In this document: one piece after another, positions 8,477 through 17,815 of the stretch
Layout of the letters: every line of letters begins with the position of its first letter
Position numbering within the stretch: the first letter of the stretch is position 1
Assembly: GCF_014651875.1 (NCBI RefSeq)
Contig: NZ_BMXS01000014.1
Coordinates: 25,304 to 89,303 of the forward strand
Source: Litchfieldella qijiaojingensis
GTDB taxonomy: Bacteria; Pseudomonadota; Gammaproteobacteria; Pseudomonadales; Halomonadaceae
Direction of reading: 5' to 3'
Length of the DNA: 64,000 nucleotides
Translations under genes and position numbers: made by a program
The notes under the pieces: generated by a model
Told to the model about the DNA's origin: nothing
The model's input: only the letters and a program-made list of their open reading frames with translations
Databases searched by the model: none

Positions 8477-9313
8477 TCAGGAAGGTTGGTTCCGCCGGTA
8501 TTGAGCAGCCAACTCGCTTTCAATGTGGTGATATAGGTCTCTCAGTTGAGATGACATGTCCCGACGTGCCTGGCGCTGATCGATGTAGTAGGCGGCGCGT
8601 GGCCCCTGGTAGTCCATCAACGTACCGACTTGCTGGAAGCGCAAGCCAGAGAGCGCCAGCAACCTCGCAAAGCGAGGCTCCATCATGGCAAACACATGGG
8701 GACGGTCGAGGATCCCGATCAGTGCCGTGGCGGTGAGGAACAGACTGACGCCTATGATGGGAAAGATTTTGATTTCTTCTTCTGTAAAGTCAATGCCTTC
8801 CCACTCTTCAGGTGGAGTGTCGTCCTTCTCCAGTCGTCGCCGGAAATGACTGGGTACTGCCAGTCGTGACACTTCACAGATCTGCTTTCTTGGTAGCTTC
8901 TTCGGGTGAAGGCTCGGGTGGGTGAGACTGTTTCCGCAATGATATTCCAAGGGTAATACGTTCAGGGGATAGACAGCTTCTTCGTGGGGTATGACCACAC
9001 GCATACAGCCGGCGATTAATCGAGTGCGACGATGCTCGACCAAGCAAAGAAACGATTTCTTGTCGTAGGCATCGATTTCTTGATGCTCGATGGGCTCTTC
9101 CAAAAGTGCTCGATAATTGAGCTCGCGCAGAAAAACGTCGTAGCGAACCTTGAAAGCCAGGGTTCTCTCTTCCTCGGATAGCGCCAGGCGGAAGCGGAAG
9201 TGTTGGGAAAATCGGCTGAAGAGATTCAAAACAGTTCCCTTGTCGTGATTCTTCAAGTCACCCAGTGATAGAGGTAAACGAAGGATATGGCTAGCCATTG
9301 TTCTTGTGTTCAT
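8477..9313 (-). CDS. PEP-CTERM/exosortase-associated-type acyltransferase (GNAT / autoinducer-synthase fold)
   Basis: This 278-residue protein resembles the acyltransferases found with PEP-CTERM/exosortase systems, which share the fold of LuxI-type and N-acyl amino acid synthases. Typical stretches are FRLALSEEERTLAFKVRYDV near the N-terminus, EIDAYDKKS, RLIAGCMRVVIP and EVSRLAVPSHFRRR. The frame is open for 60 more codons upstream, but the ATG at 9313 fits the family length and the upstream part overlaps the previous gene. It is the last gene of a four-gene operon with a c-di-GMP enzyme, porin and small binding protein, 22 bases after the GGDEF/EAL gene. No exosortase gene is visible in the window, so its product, possibly an acylated signal or lipid, is unknown. 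Confidence 0.75.
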   Translation of the reverse strand: MNTRTMASHILRLPLSLGDLKNHDKGTVLNLFSRFSQHFRFRLALSEEERTLAFKVRYDVFLRELNYRALLEEPIEHQEIDAYDKKSFLCLVEHRRTRLIAGCMRVVIPHEEAVYPLNVLPLEYHCGNSLTHPSLHPKKLPRKQICEVSRLAVPSHFRRRLEKDDTPPEEWEGIDFTEEEIKIFPIIGVSLFLTATALIGILDRPHVFAMMEPRFARLLALSGLRFQQVGTLMDYQGPRAAYYIDQRQARRDMSSQLRDLYHHIESELAAQYRRNQPS

Positions 9314-9335
9314 AGGGCTTGATTCGTCCTGAACC

Positions 9336-12155
9336 TCATGAAGCGGAGAGAAGCTCTGATATCGGGATGGGAGGTCCCAAGTGGTATCCCTGAGCATAGG
9401 CGATACCAAATTGATGAAGCATAGCAAGGATTTCCTCCTGCTCGACGAACTCGGCAATGCTTTTCTTCCCGAAGCCAGTGGCGATTTCGGCAATCGCCTT
9501 GACGATCATCTGGTCTTCCGGGCTGTCGAGAAGCTTGCGAATGAAGGAACCGTCGATCTTGATGAAGTCGGCAGGAAGCTGGGCCAGATAGTGGAAACTG
9601 CTGAAGCCCGCACCGAAATCATCCAGTGCCACCTGACAGCCGAGTCCACGCAGGGTTTCCAGTATCCGCTGCGCTATGGCGAAATCCGTCACGGCAGCGG
9701 TCTCGGTCACTTCGAGAATCAGATGGTCTGCTCTGGCGCCGCTGGTGGCAAGCTCCTGTTCGAGAAATCCTTTCAGGTTTTCGTCATGCAGCGAAGGGCC
9801 GCTCAAGTTGACGGCAAGATGGATGCCCCTTTCTTGCAGTTGTTTCAAGGCCATCAAGCTGTTTTTCAATACCCATCGGTCCAGTGCAACGATCTGGCCA
9901 CTTCGCTCGGCCACGGGAATGAAGTGGCCCGGGGTGACGAGTTGACCGTCTTCATCACGGAGCCGGACCAGGACCTCATAGTGACTGACGCTATTATCGG
10001 CCAGGCACATGATGGATTGGGCCATGAGCACGAAGCCGTCATTGTCGAGTGCGTCCCGCAGTCGCTCCACCCAGTAGACGCGTTGCTTCAGCTCTTCTTT
10101 CCGGCTAGCCGTGATCGATAGCAGGTGCCAACGCTGGCTGTTCTTGCTCTTGGCTTGGTACATCGCGAAATCGGCACTGGCCATCACCTTGGCCGGCGTT
10201 TCGCCATGTTGGGGATACATGGCGATGCCGATACTGGCGATGGCACGATGACGGCGGTTACCGACTGACAGAGTGATGCCTTTCAGGAGAGACTCGATAC
10301 GATCGGCCACTTCAATGGCTTGGGCTTCGGAAGATCCTTCCAGCAGCAAGGCAAATTCATCGCCCCCCAAGCGTGTGACGATGGACTGATCCTGGAATGC
10401 CGAGTGCAGTGCATCGCCGACAAGGCGCAATAACTGGTCCCCCATGTGATGACCGCTGAGCTCGTTGACATCGCGGAACTGATCCAGGTCCAGGAACAGG
10501 ATAGCGCCATGCCCGTTGGCATTCAGGGAGGCTCTTACGGAGTCCTCGAAAAAGCGCCGGTTGTACAGGTTGGTCAAGGGGTCACGATGCGCCAGCCAGG
10601 CGAGACGTCCCTCTGCTTGTTTGCGCTCGGTGATGTCGAGACCTACCGAGATGAATGCGGAGGATTGCGCATCGTTGTTGGGCAAGGGGGTGTGATACCA
10701 GATAGTGGTGCGCTGTTCCTCGCTGCTGACACGGAGCACTCTCTCATCATGGGACGATGCGTTATGTGACAGAGAGCCTTGCGAGGCATGCTTGATGAAG
10801 ATGTCGTCGAATCGTTGTCCCAGTAGCGACCTTGACGACTTGCCCATGACCGATTCCGTGTAGCGGTTGAACATGGTGATGCGACCACTGGCGTCCTGCG
10901 TCAGGATGAAGACCTGTGCAGTGTCCAGCAGGCTGCCGATGAAGTCGCGCTCGCGTTGCAATTCTTGAAGGTGCGTCGCCAGTTCTTGTTGTCGGGTCTC
11001 GACCTCCTCATGAAGCGACTGGAGCTGATTGGTAAGTCCTAGTGTCGTGTCATCGAGAATATCTATCTCGTCTTTCAGGCGCCCTGTCGCTGGAATGATG
11101 GTGTGGCGTACCAAGCCGTATTTGCCGCTGGCCAATGCAGGAAGTACCTGTGCCAGGCGGCGTAGTCTCGCCATGGGGCCCCAGAGAATGGCCAGCAGTA
11201 ACAGCTCGGCGGCCAGCCAACCAGCCAAGGTATACATCAGGATAGTGCGCGTGTCCTGGGCAATGGCTTGAATCTGGTCGGTGATATCGGTCATGAGCAG
11301 GAAAAAGGCTTGTCGAGCCTGGCTGTCATTCTGCTCTATATCGATGGCCGCCATTTCGTAGTACTGGTCTTGATACGTTATCTGCTGGGGAGTTTGTTCC
11401 AGACTGGATAACGACAGCGTTTCCGATGCTTCCTGGATGACGGGTAGGCTTTGTCGTACTTGGGTGATAGCCTCCAGCCAGCCACCCCAACCAGCGATCT
11501 GGCGCTCGGGGCCGATATCGGCCCTCGAGGCATTCCCGGATATGAACAATGCCAGATCGGTGCCGGTAATATGCTGGACGTCTCGTATGACATCGGCGAG
11601 GGATCGCGAGATGACGACAACGCCAAGACTTTCTCCTTCGATGAGCATGGGCACTGCTGCATACTGGTGGCAAGTTTGGGTACAGCGCATGGCGTGTAGT
11701 GGCATTTCACTCTGCATCACGGTCTCGACCCACTCGTCGAGCAGTGGTCGAGCGTCGTTCAGGTTATCGCCCCAAGTGGTGTATGCCTGGTCGGTGGCAT
11801 TGTAGACGATGACGTCGTCGAGTCCGGCATCCAGTTGCAACGTTGGCCATTGGGTGTCGAGAGCGGTTGCGATCTCTTTTCCGTTGCGGGAGGTGAGCGC
11901 TTCACTGAGATCGGCCGAGGATGCCACGACACCCGCCAGTAGGCGAAGATTCTCTGATGAATCCTGCAGGGCGTGCTGGATCTCCCTGAGATGGCGTTCG
12001 TAGTTCAGCGTTCGGCTGATGTCGAACTGTCGTGTCAAGTTGTGGTGGCTAAGAAACGTCAGCAACGAGGCGAGCCCCAGCAGTAGCAAGCTGGTGACGG
12101 CGAAGGCTCGCCATTTCAGGCTGAGTATGGGGTGTCTCGTTAGCAAGGTCATCAT
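9336..12155 (-). CDS. membrane sensor with PAS, GGDEF and EAL domains (c-di-GMP turnover)
   Basis: The protein has about 939 residues from the ATG at 12155. A first membrane helix (about 14-36) is followed by a periplasmic sensor of about 260 residues. A second helix (about 304-325) leads into a linker, a PAS domain (about 405-512), a GGDEF domain with intact GGDEF at 597-601, and an EAL domain. The EAL signature reads EVL at 727-729, but other catalytic parts (AVNLSG, LEVTETA, LDDFGAGFSS, KIDGSFI, QGYHLG) are present. It could therefore make or degrade c-di-GMP. The ORF is open for 100 codons further upstream, but that part overlaps the porin gene and lacks domain character. It is co-oriented with the porin and binding-protein genes upstream, which probably feed its periplasmic sensor. 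Confidence 0.9.
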   Translation of the reverse strand: MMTLLTRHPILSLKWRAFAVTSLLLLGLASLLTFLSHHNLTRQFDISRTLNYERHLREIQHALQDSSENLRLLAGVVASSADLSEALTSRNGKEIATALDTQWPTLQLDAGLDDVIVYNATDQAYTTWGDNLNDARPLLDEWVETVMQSEMPLHAMRCTQTCHQYAAVPMLIEGESLGVVVISRSLADVIRDVQHITGTDLALFISGNASRADIGPERQIAGWGGWLEAITQVRQSLPVIQEASETLSLSSLEQTPQQITYQDQYYEMAAIDIEQNDSQARQAFFLLMTDITDQIQAIAQDTRTILMYTLAGWLAAELLLLAILWGPMARLRRLAQVLPALASGKYGLVRHTIIPATGRLKDEIDILDDTTLGLTNQLQSLHEEVETRQQELATHLQELQRERDFIGSLLDTAQVFILTQDASGRITMFNRYTESVMGKSSRSLLGQRFDDIFIKHASQGSLSHNASSHDERVLRVSSEEQRTTIWYHTPLPNNDAQSSAFISVGLDITERKQAEGRLAWLAHRDPLTNLYNRRFFEDSVRASLNANGHGAILFLDLDQFRDVNELSGHHMGDQLLRLVGDALHSAFQDQSIVTRLGGDEFALLLEGSSEAQAIEVADRIESLLKGITLSVGNRRHRAIASIGIAMYPQHGETPAKVMASADFAMYQAKSKNSQRWHLLSITASRKEELKQRVYWVERLRDALDNDGFVLMAQSIMCLADNSVSHYEVLVRLRDEDGQLVTPGHFIPVAERSGQIVALDRWVLKNSLMALKQLQERGIHLAVNLSGPSLHDENLKGFLEQELATSGARADHLILEVTETAAVTDFAIAQRILETLRGLGCQVALDDFGAGFSSFHYLAQLPADFIKIDGSFIRKLLDSPEDQMIVKAIAEIATGFGKKSIAEFVEQEEILAMLHQFGIAYAQGYHLGPPIPISELLSAS

Positions 12156-12181
12156 GGCTTGGCCCCAAGCGTTCGTAGTAT

Positions 12182-13402
12182 CTAGAAACGCCAGGAAGCC
12201 TGGAACAGTAGCATGTTCCAGTATTTCTGCGTGTCCGAATCGGGATTGTCCTGGCTGGGTAGCCAGCCCGTGCCCTCGACATAGTGATACTCTGTCGCGA
12301 GGAGCAGGCGTGGATGAACATACCATCGCAGTCCCAGCGTCAGATCCCTGGCGAAGCGGGAATGTGCCGGCCCTGCCCCGGACGCTTCGAAGCGACGACC
12401 GGAACGGTCGTCGCGGTCGTTGACCAGTACATCGTAGCGCAGCAGCCATTGCCAATCGCGGTGAAAGCGTCGCGTGTATTGCAGGTACCAGCTTTCACCG
12501 GTGGTGTCGAAGTTGACGCCCGGCAGGGCGAAATCGCTCAGCGAGATATGCCGCAGAGCATATTCCGCGGTCAGACTCCAGCGCTCCTCGTCATATTGCA
12601 GCGACAGAATCCAGGGTTGAAAGCGCAGCTTTCCTCCATCCCAGGCCGCCTGATGAGACTGGAAAGTGGCATTGACATCGGCCGCGCTCAATGCAGCGGT
12701 GAAGCGTCCACCTCCATGCTCGTAGAGCAGTTGGCCGATGAAGGAGGTATCGCTGTCCAGTTCGCCGGGGCGGGAGTCCAGCATCAAGGCCCTGGCAACA
12801 TCGTCCCCGACCTGAGGCTTGCCGGCGCCGATTTGGGCTCGAAAGGTCCCTACCGGGAGGCGTTTTTCGCCATAGATCGCCATGCCATCGGCAGCCAACC
12901 CCAACGACCGGGTGCGATCGAAATAGATCGATTGCGGAAGCAGGATGCTGGGACGAGTGAAGGCAATGTCGCGGGTCTGGTTGTAGAAGCCGAAGGGATT
13001 CTTGAACCTGCCGATCTGAGTCCCCAGACGCGTTGTCGAATCCGCAAATGCCTGGTAGTCGACCACGCCATGGTCCAGCTTGGGGCGCATGTCGCTTAGT
13101 TCTCCGCCGGCTCGCCGGCTGAGCACCTGAGCGGCCAGCAGGACATTTCGGTGAGGACGGAGCGAGACATTGGCCCCGATCTCCGTGAATTGAAGGCTGC
13201 CACCATCCTGGCTGCTGGGGCCGAAGAAATTGTTCTCGTCGGTAATGACCAGCGCCTGGCTGAGAAAGCCGTGCACCTGCAACGTATCCAGCGTATCCAA
13301 CGAGTCGTTCGCGCTGGCGGGATACATCGGGCCAACCATCAACAACAACGTCAGCAGGCTCGTGCTGGCCCTATTCCATGGGCAAGACATGGACACGCTC
13401 AT
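12182..13402 (-). CDS. outer-membrane porin-like beta-barrel protein
   Basis: The 406-residue protein begins with a signal peptide (hydrophobic LLTLLLMVGPMYP ending near PASAND). It continues with alternating hydrophobic/aromatic strands and ends in Phe (FQASWRF), the outer-membrane insertion signal. Lines such as FKNPFGFYNQTRDIAFTRPS are typical of porins in this context. Its start overlaps the end of the small binding-protein gene by about 30 bases; a second in-frame ATG at 13390 would shorten the overlap. It sits between a phosphate-binding-like protein and a c-di-GMP sensor, suggesting that the three act as an outer-membrane-to-signalling unit. The specific solute is unknown. Confidence 0.8.
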   Translation of the reverse strand: MSVSMSCPWNRASTSLLTLLLMVGPMYPASANDSLDTLDTLQVHGFLSQALVITDENNFFGPSSQDGGSLQFTEIGANVSLRPHRNVLLAAQVLSRRAGGELSDMRPKLDHGVVDYQAFADSTTRLGTQIGRFKNPFGFYNQTRDIAFTRPSILLPQSIYFDRTRSLGLAADGMAIYGEKRLPVGTFRAQIGAGKPQVGDDVARALMLDSRPGELDSDTSFIGQLLYEHGGGRFTAALSAADVNATFQSHQAAWDGGKLRFQPWILSLQYDEERWSLTAEYALRHISLSDFALPGVNFDTTGESWYLQYTRRFHRDWQWLLRYDVLVNDRDDRSGRRFEASGAGPAHSRFARDLTLGLRWYVHPRLLLATEYHYVEGTGWLPSQDNPDSDTQKYWNMLLFQASWRF

Positions 13403-13820
13403 CTAGGTAACCTCGTTCAATGTATCCCACCGCTCCCGGTGTCGTCGCAATGCGTTCCAGCATGTCATCGGGTGTCTCTACCTGCTCCGGCGCCTGGCCA
13501 GTACCGGAGAACACCAAGCGGTCCCAGGAAAGCTGGAGCTGGTGTGGGTAGACGCCCAACAGTTCCTTGGTAAATCGTTCGTGCATGGGGTATCGATTGG
13601 GCAGCACCACGACATGAATGGCTTGGCCATTCGGCCAGGTACGTTGGCGCATGGCGAAAATCGCTCTGGCAGTATCACGCGAGATCGATGGCGTCTGGAC
13701 ACTGGGATGGACCACCAGCAACAGGTCCGACTCGCTGGCACCGGCAAGGCGGGGCAGCGTGACCAGCCATACCGATACGAGTATGGCGAAGACTGTCCAT
13801 GGATGGCCTCTAGCTGTCAC
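13371..13820 (-). CDS. small periplasmic phosphate-ABC-type substrate-binding-like protein
   Basis: The 149-residue protein has an N-terminal signal peptide (VFAILVSVWLVTLPRLAGAS) and then a single lobe resembling the phosphate-binding PstS-like fold: VVHPSVQTPSISRDTARAIF, a phrase common in these proteins, followed by RFTKELLG and TPGAVGYIERG. It is far shorter than PstS (over 300 residues), so it is probably a single-domain ligand presenter rather than a transport protein; no ABC permease or ATPase lies nearby. It is the first gene of the operon with porin, GGDEF/EAL protein and acyltransferase. Confidence 0.75.
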   Translation of the reverse strand: MTARGHPWTVFAILVSVWLVTLPRLAGASESDLLLVVHPSVQTPSISRDTARAIFAMRQRTWPNGQAIHVVVLPNRYPMHERFTKELLGVYPHQLQLSWDRLVFSGTGQAPEQVETPDDMLERIATTPGAVGYIERGYLDERVHVLPME

Positions 13821-14136
13821 GCTGATCCTCTTCCAGGCAAGGGAGCATCATCTGGCGAGGGCCCTCGCAGCAGTGATGATCACTCAGTCTGCCATGAGAT
13901 GTCATCTCATCGACTCACCGTGTTGGTGCCGCAGGGTATGAATTCTACACCGTCGAGTGTATTAACCATCGCATATTACTCAAGGCCTGCAACCCGTACG
14001 GGCATAGGTCTTCAACCCTTGTGCACGTCGCGACGACAAACGCCGACATTGGCATTTCGCGGCACCATGAATGCCGTGGGTGAAACGGAACCTATACTAC
14101 CCTGGCTTAACAAGCCCTTAGCGTAAGGAGACGTTC
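13821..14136. other. divergent intergenic region, no gene seen
   Basis: These 316 bases separate the minus-strand binding-protein/porin/GGDEF operon from the plus-strand lipoprotein gene. An AT-rich stretch around 13950-13985 could hold promoters for either direction. AAGGAG at about 14124 is the ribosome site of the plus-strand gene. No open frame with coding character was found. Confidence 0.5.
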
Positions 14137-15474
14137 ATGCGAGGACAGCATTGTGATTCGATGTATCCACGGTGGATCCGGGATAGTTTCGTACTAGTGA
14201 TTCTCCTTTGGCTGGCAGCTTGCGCATCGACGCCGCTATCCCAGCAGGAGATCGCCGATGACATTCAGGCACGTTACGAGGCCGAGCTGTTCTCGCTACC
14301 CCTGAACAAGCAGCGCCATTATGCACAGCGGCTCTATCGCATCACCGGAGATGACAAATACCTGCCACTCAATCGAGGCTATGCCAAGTATCTGGTTCCC
14401 GGCATCTGCAAGGACATCGAAGGGCTAGCACAACCGGGCTATGCGGCGTTACGCAGTCGGGAAATGGTCGCCGACTACCCCACGCGTACCGCCAAGCAGC
14501 GTGCTCGCAAACGGATGCTTGGTGAATGGGGCGAAATCGCCTTCGCTCGCAATCTGCTGTTTAGGCTGGCGCAACTCGACTACTATCGTTTGCTGGATGA
14601 TGACCGGTTGGTCGATCGCGAGCGGGCGCTGAATTATCTGGCGTCGGTGGATTTCGCTACCTTTCTTACCGATCCGGATGTGATGGCGATCTATGCCGCG
14701 CAGGTAGCGAACATCGTCCATTACCTGCATCAGCTCGGTATCGAGGACCTGCGTGACGAGGTGATCGCGGCCTTCCGTGCGCAATATCCTCCCGAGCGTG
14801 ATGCCATGCTGTCGCAGGAGGAGTATCGCAACAAGGTCTATGGCATGACCCACTTCGTGATCGCCGCCAGCCGTTATTATCAGCAACCGGTGGATGCTCG
14901 GGAGTTTGCCTGGGTTTTGAAAGAGTTCGAGGACAACCTGCCACAAATCCTCGAACGGACCACCGAGGATATCTATACCGAAGTCGGCATCAGTTTTCTG
15001 CTGGCCGGGCTGCATGATCACCCGGCCATCGAACGGATCAAGGCATCCCTGGCGCGAGCCTACGATCCGCGGGCCCGCATGATTCCCTCGCCCAGCGGTG
15101 GCACCGAACTCGATCGGGGTGAGCATCGCAATGTGCTGGCGATCATGCTGCTGCGCTGGCCCGATCGTTTGCACCCAGGGCCGGATCTGTCGGCGCTGGA
15201 GTTGGTAATCGATTGGGTGCCCGGGCTGTGGCTGGCCACTTGCTGGGTCCCGGCATCAGCCGAAAACCTTGAAGCTTTCGGCATTCAACCACAGATGAGT
15301 CAGGATGCTGGCGACATAGCCCAACAGGATGATCGGCGACCACTTGAGATGTCCCATGAAGGTATAGGAGCCGCGTGCCTGACCCATCACCGCCACGCCC
15401 GCGGCGGAGCCCACCGACAGCAGGCTGCCGCCGACACCGGCGGTCAGCGTGATCAGCAGCCAGTGGCCATGTGA
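14137..15474 (+). CDS. DUF3541-type lipoprotein with a C-terminus running antisense through nhaD
   Basis: The frame codes 445 residues. The N-terminus is a lipoprotein signal (LWLAACAS, lipobox Leu-Ala-Ala-Cys). The body matches the DUF3541 type, with phrases such as QRHYAQRLYRITGDDKYLPL and a helical remainder. The recognisable part ends near RGEHRNVLAIMLLRWPDRLH, about residue 345. The last 73 codons lie on the complement of the nhaD 3' end and are low-complexity and histidine/alanine-rich, unlike a real domain. The natural stop has probably been lost by a small frameshift or substitution near 15170-15255. AAGGAG precedes the chosen ATG. The function of the family is unknown. Confidence 0.7.
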   Translation: MRGQHCDSMYPRWIRDSFVLVILLWLAACASTPLSQQEIADDIQARYEAELFSLPLNKQRHYAQRLYRITGDDKYLPLNRGYAKYLVPGICKDIEGLAQPGYAALRSREMVADYPTRTAKQRARKRMLGEWGEIAFARNLLFRLAQLDYYRLLDDDRLVDRERALNYLASVDFATFLTDPDVMAIYAAQVANIVHYLHQLGIEDLRDEVIAAFRAQYPPERDAMLSQEEYRNKVYGMTHFVIAASRYYQQPVDAREFAWVLKEFEDNLPQILERTTEDIYTEVGISFLLAGLHDHPAIERIKASLARAYDPRARMIPSPSGGTELDRGEHRNVLAIMLLRWPDRLHPGPDLSALELVIDWVPGLWLATCWVPASAENLEAFGIQPQMSQDAGDIAQQDDRRPLEMSHEGIGAACLTHHRHARGGAHRQQAAADTGGQRDQQPVAM

Positions 15475-16716
15475 CATCTCGGGCTCCATGGTCAGAACCG
15501 CGAACATTACCGGGATGTTGTCGATCACCGCCGACATCAAGCCGAGGAAAACATTCGCCCAGGTGGCATTCCATTGCGTATACAGTACTTCCGAGAGCAT
15601 CGCCAGGTAGCCCATGAAACCCAGCCCCCCCACGCACATCACCACGCCGTAGAAGAACAGCAGGGTGTCCCACTCGGCACGAGCGATACGATTGAAGACA
15701 TCGAAGGGCACCACGCTGCCCAGGCGCTCCAGGGCCTGCCGGTCACCGCGGCGTACCGCGATATTGCGCTTGCGCTCCAGAGAACGGGGTAAGGTACGGC
15801 GCAGGTAGTAGCCGAAGAACTGCAGGTAGCCAAGGCCGGTCATCATGCCCAGTACCGGCGGCAGGTGCAGCAGGGTGTGGCAGGCCACGGCACTGGCCAC
15901 GGTGAGCAGGAACAACAGGATGATGCGCCGCGCGCCACGCTTGAGCTCCACGTGTTCCTGATGGGGCTTGGGGTGGCGATTCGGGACGAAGAAGCTCATG
16001 GCCACCGCCGGCACCAGGTAGTTGACCAGCGAGGGGAGCAGCAGATCGAAGAACTCATAGAACTTGACCAGGCCGGCCTGCCACACCATCAGGGTGGTGA
16101 TGTCGCCGAAGGGGCTGAAGGCGCCGCCGGCGTTGGCGGCGACCACGATGTTCACGCAGCACAGGTTGATGAAGCGGTGATCGCCCTCGGCGACCTTGGT
16201 CACCACCGCACACATCAGCAACGCCGTGGTCAGGTTGTCGGCTACCGGTGAAATCACGAAGGCCAGGCTGCCGGTGAGCCAGAACAGGGTACGGTAGCTG
16301 AAGCCGCGCTCGGTCATCCAAGCACGCAGGGCGTCGAAGATCCGTCGCTCGTCCATGGCGTTGATGTAGGTCATCGCCACCAGCAGGAACAGCATCAGCT
16401 CCGTGAATTCGAGTAGCGTCTCGCGAAAGGCATGCTCGGCGGTGTCGGGCATACCGGCGCCGACGTAGACCCAGCCGATCAGACCCCAGATGATGCCGGC
16501 CGCCACCAGAACCGGCTTGGATTTGCGCATCTTCAGCTTTTCCTCGCCCATCACCAGCAGGTAGGCGAATACGAAAAGGACCAGAGCGACCACGCCGACC
16601 GTGGAGCCGGTCAGGTCGAGTGGCCCGGTAGCGGCATGAGCGGTAGAGCTGAGCAGAAGGGCGAGAGGAAGCAGGATGAAGAGGGGGAAAAGCCGGCGAG
16701 AGATCCTTAGAGCCAT
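15256..16716 (-). CDS. nhaD: Na+/H+ antiporter NhaD
   Basis: The 486-residue protein is a sodium/proton antiporter of the NhaD (ion transporter superfamily) type, which exports sodium in halophiles. It has a leading hydrophobic segment (LFPLFILLPLALLLSSTAHA) that may be cleaved and about a dozen further helices. Conserved stretches include SPVADNLTTALLMC and NAGGAFSPFGDITTLMVW, with the charged residues in membrane context expected for cation binding. The ATG at 16716 was chosen because the 57 upstream in-frame codons are not hydrophobic and exceed the family length. The gene is convergent with, and overlaps, the DUF3541 frame by 219 bases. Confidence 0.92.
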   Translation of the reverse strand: MALRISRRLFPLFILLPLALLLSSTAHAATGPLDLTGSTVGVVALVLFVFAYLLVMGEEKLKMRKSKPVLVAAGIIWGLIGWVYVGAGMPDTAEHAFRETLLEFTELMLFLLVAMTYINAMDERRIFDALRAWMTERGFSYRTLFWLTGSLAFVISPVADNLTTALLMCAVVTKVAEGDHRFINLCCVNIVVAANAGGAFSPFGDITTLMVWQAGLVKFYEFFDLLLPSLVNYLVPAVAMSFFVPNRHPKPHQEHVELKRGARRIILLFLLTVASAVACHTLLHLPPVLGMMTGLGYLQFFGYYLRRTLPRSLERKRNIAVRRGDRQALERLGSVVPFDVFNRIARAEWDTLLFFYGVVMCVGGLGFMGYLAMLSEVLYTQWNATWANVFLGLMSAVIDNIPVMFAVLTMEPEMSHGHWLLITLTAGVGGSLLSVGSAAGVAVMGQARGSYTFMGHLKWSPIILLGYVASILTHLWLNAESFKVFG

Positions 16717-16789
16717 GATTGCGTCTATCCGATTTCGCGAGGGTGATGGTGAGGTGCGAGATAATAGCATGGACCTCCATGGCACCGTA

Positions 16790-16816
16790 TTGACACTTAG
16801 GTATACCTGATATGAT
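16790..16816 (+). promoter_or_regulatory. candidate sigma-70 promoter with extended -10 upstream of the DUF3581 gene
   Basis: TTGACA (16790-16795) is followed 15 bases later by TATGAT (16811-16816), preceded by TG and one base, which is the extended -10 form. It faces the plus-strand gene starting at 16958 and lies in the divergent gap with nhaD. The spacing is short, so the -10 element carries most of the support. Confidence 0.4.
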
Positions 16817-16957
16817 CCCCGCGTCGTAATCGGTGTCGCTGATTGGATAATCTCCGGCGGTGGTTGCCGGTCATTGTGTGGCATCATCTACTCTTGAATA
16901 TGACAAGGCAGACAACAGCCACGATCGTCCCTACCTTGATGCGCAGGCAGACAACGC

Positions 16958-17677
16958 ATGTTTCTCGATGAATTCCATTCGATTACTGAAGGGCGGGTCC
17001 GTATCTCCGCGGAGCAGGCTAGCCACTTTGCCAAAGGAATCGCTGGTGACTACAACCCGATTCACAATCCTCATGCACGGCGCTTCTGTGTGCCCGGCGA
17101 CTTGCTGTTTGCCTTGGTTCTAGCCCGTTTCGGGCTGTCGCAGCGTATGAGCTTCCGTTTTTTGAGCATGGTGGGGGCCGATGTGCCGCTCGACTTTCGC
17201 GAGTGTGACAATGACGGCATCCAGGTAGTGGATACCACCGGCAAAGTCTATCTCGAGGTCGAACGAGAAGGGGAGGGCACCCAGGACATGGCGGTGGTGG
17301 AAGCTTTTACCCGACGTTACGTGGCCTTCTCCGGCAAGAATTTCCCGCATTACCTGAAGCCGCTGATGGAACAGCAGGGGGTGATGTTCAATCCCCAGCG
17401 TCCACTGGTGATTTACGACAGCATGGGTTTTGCGTTGGATCGGCTGGATGCTCCCGACCCCGGGCTCGAACTGGCGGACTCTTCCTTGACGGTGACCGGC
17501 AAGAGGGGCGATGTGCTTTTGGAGTTTCGTCTGACATCTCGGGGTGAGGTCATCGGCAGCGGGTCCAAGAAGCTGGTGGTCAGTGGCCTGCGAGACTACG
17601 ATCCTGTCGCCATGGAGGCCATTGTCGAGGAGTTTTATCGGCTCAAGGCGGCCCATGAAGCATGCAACGCTTCTTGA
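16958..17677 (+). CDS. DUF3581 family protein (hotdog-like)
   Basis: The 239-residue soluble protein corresponds to DUF3581, a gammaproteobacterial family. The N-terminal part HFAKGIAGDYNPIHNPHARR resembles the hydratase/thioesterase hotdog motif in which Asp and His are catalytic. FVPGDLLFALVLA-like text follows it (here CVPGDLLFALVLA). This suggests an acyl-thioester-handling enzyme or derivative, but no function is established. There is no signal peptide. The next gene, fhs, starts 138 bases downstream and need not be functionally linked. Confidence 0.8.
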   Translation: MFLDEFHSITEGRVRISAEQASHFAKGIAGDYNPIHNPHARRFCVPGDLLFALVLARFGLSQRMSFRFLSMVGADVPLDFRECDNDGIQVVDTTGKVYLEVEREGEGTQDMAVVEAFTRRYVAFSGKNFPHYLKPLMEQQGVMFNPQRPLVIYDSMGFALDRLDAPDPGLELADSSLTVTGKRGDVLLEFRLTSRGEVIGSGSKKLVVSGLRDYDPVAMEAIVEEFYRLKAAHEACNAS

Positions 17678-17815
17678 ACCGATGGCTGGATGCCGGTTTT
17701 GGAATGTCCAGCGTCGTCTAAAAGCATGCCGGTCGAGAGAGGGCGACGCATCCTGAAACCATCTACTGCACGAATCGCCGATTCCGTTACACCGTAGCGC
17801 CGTGGATGGTGGATC

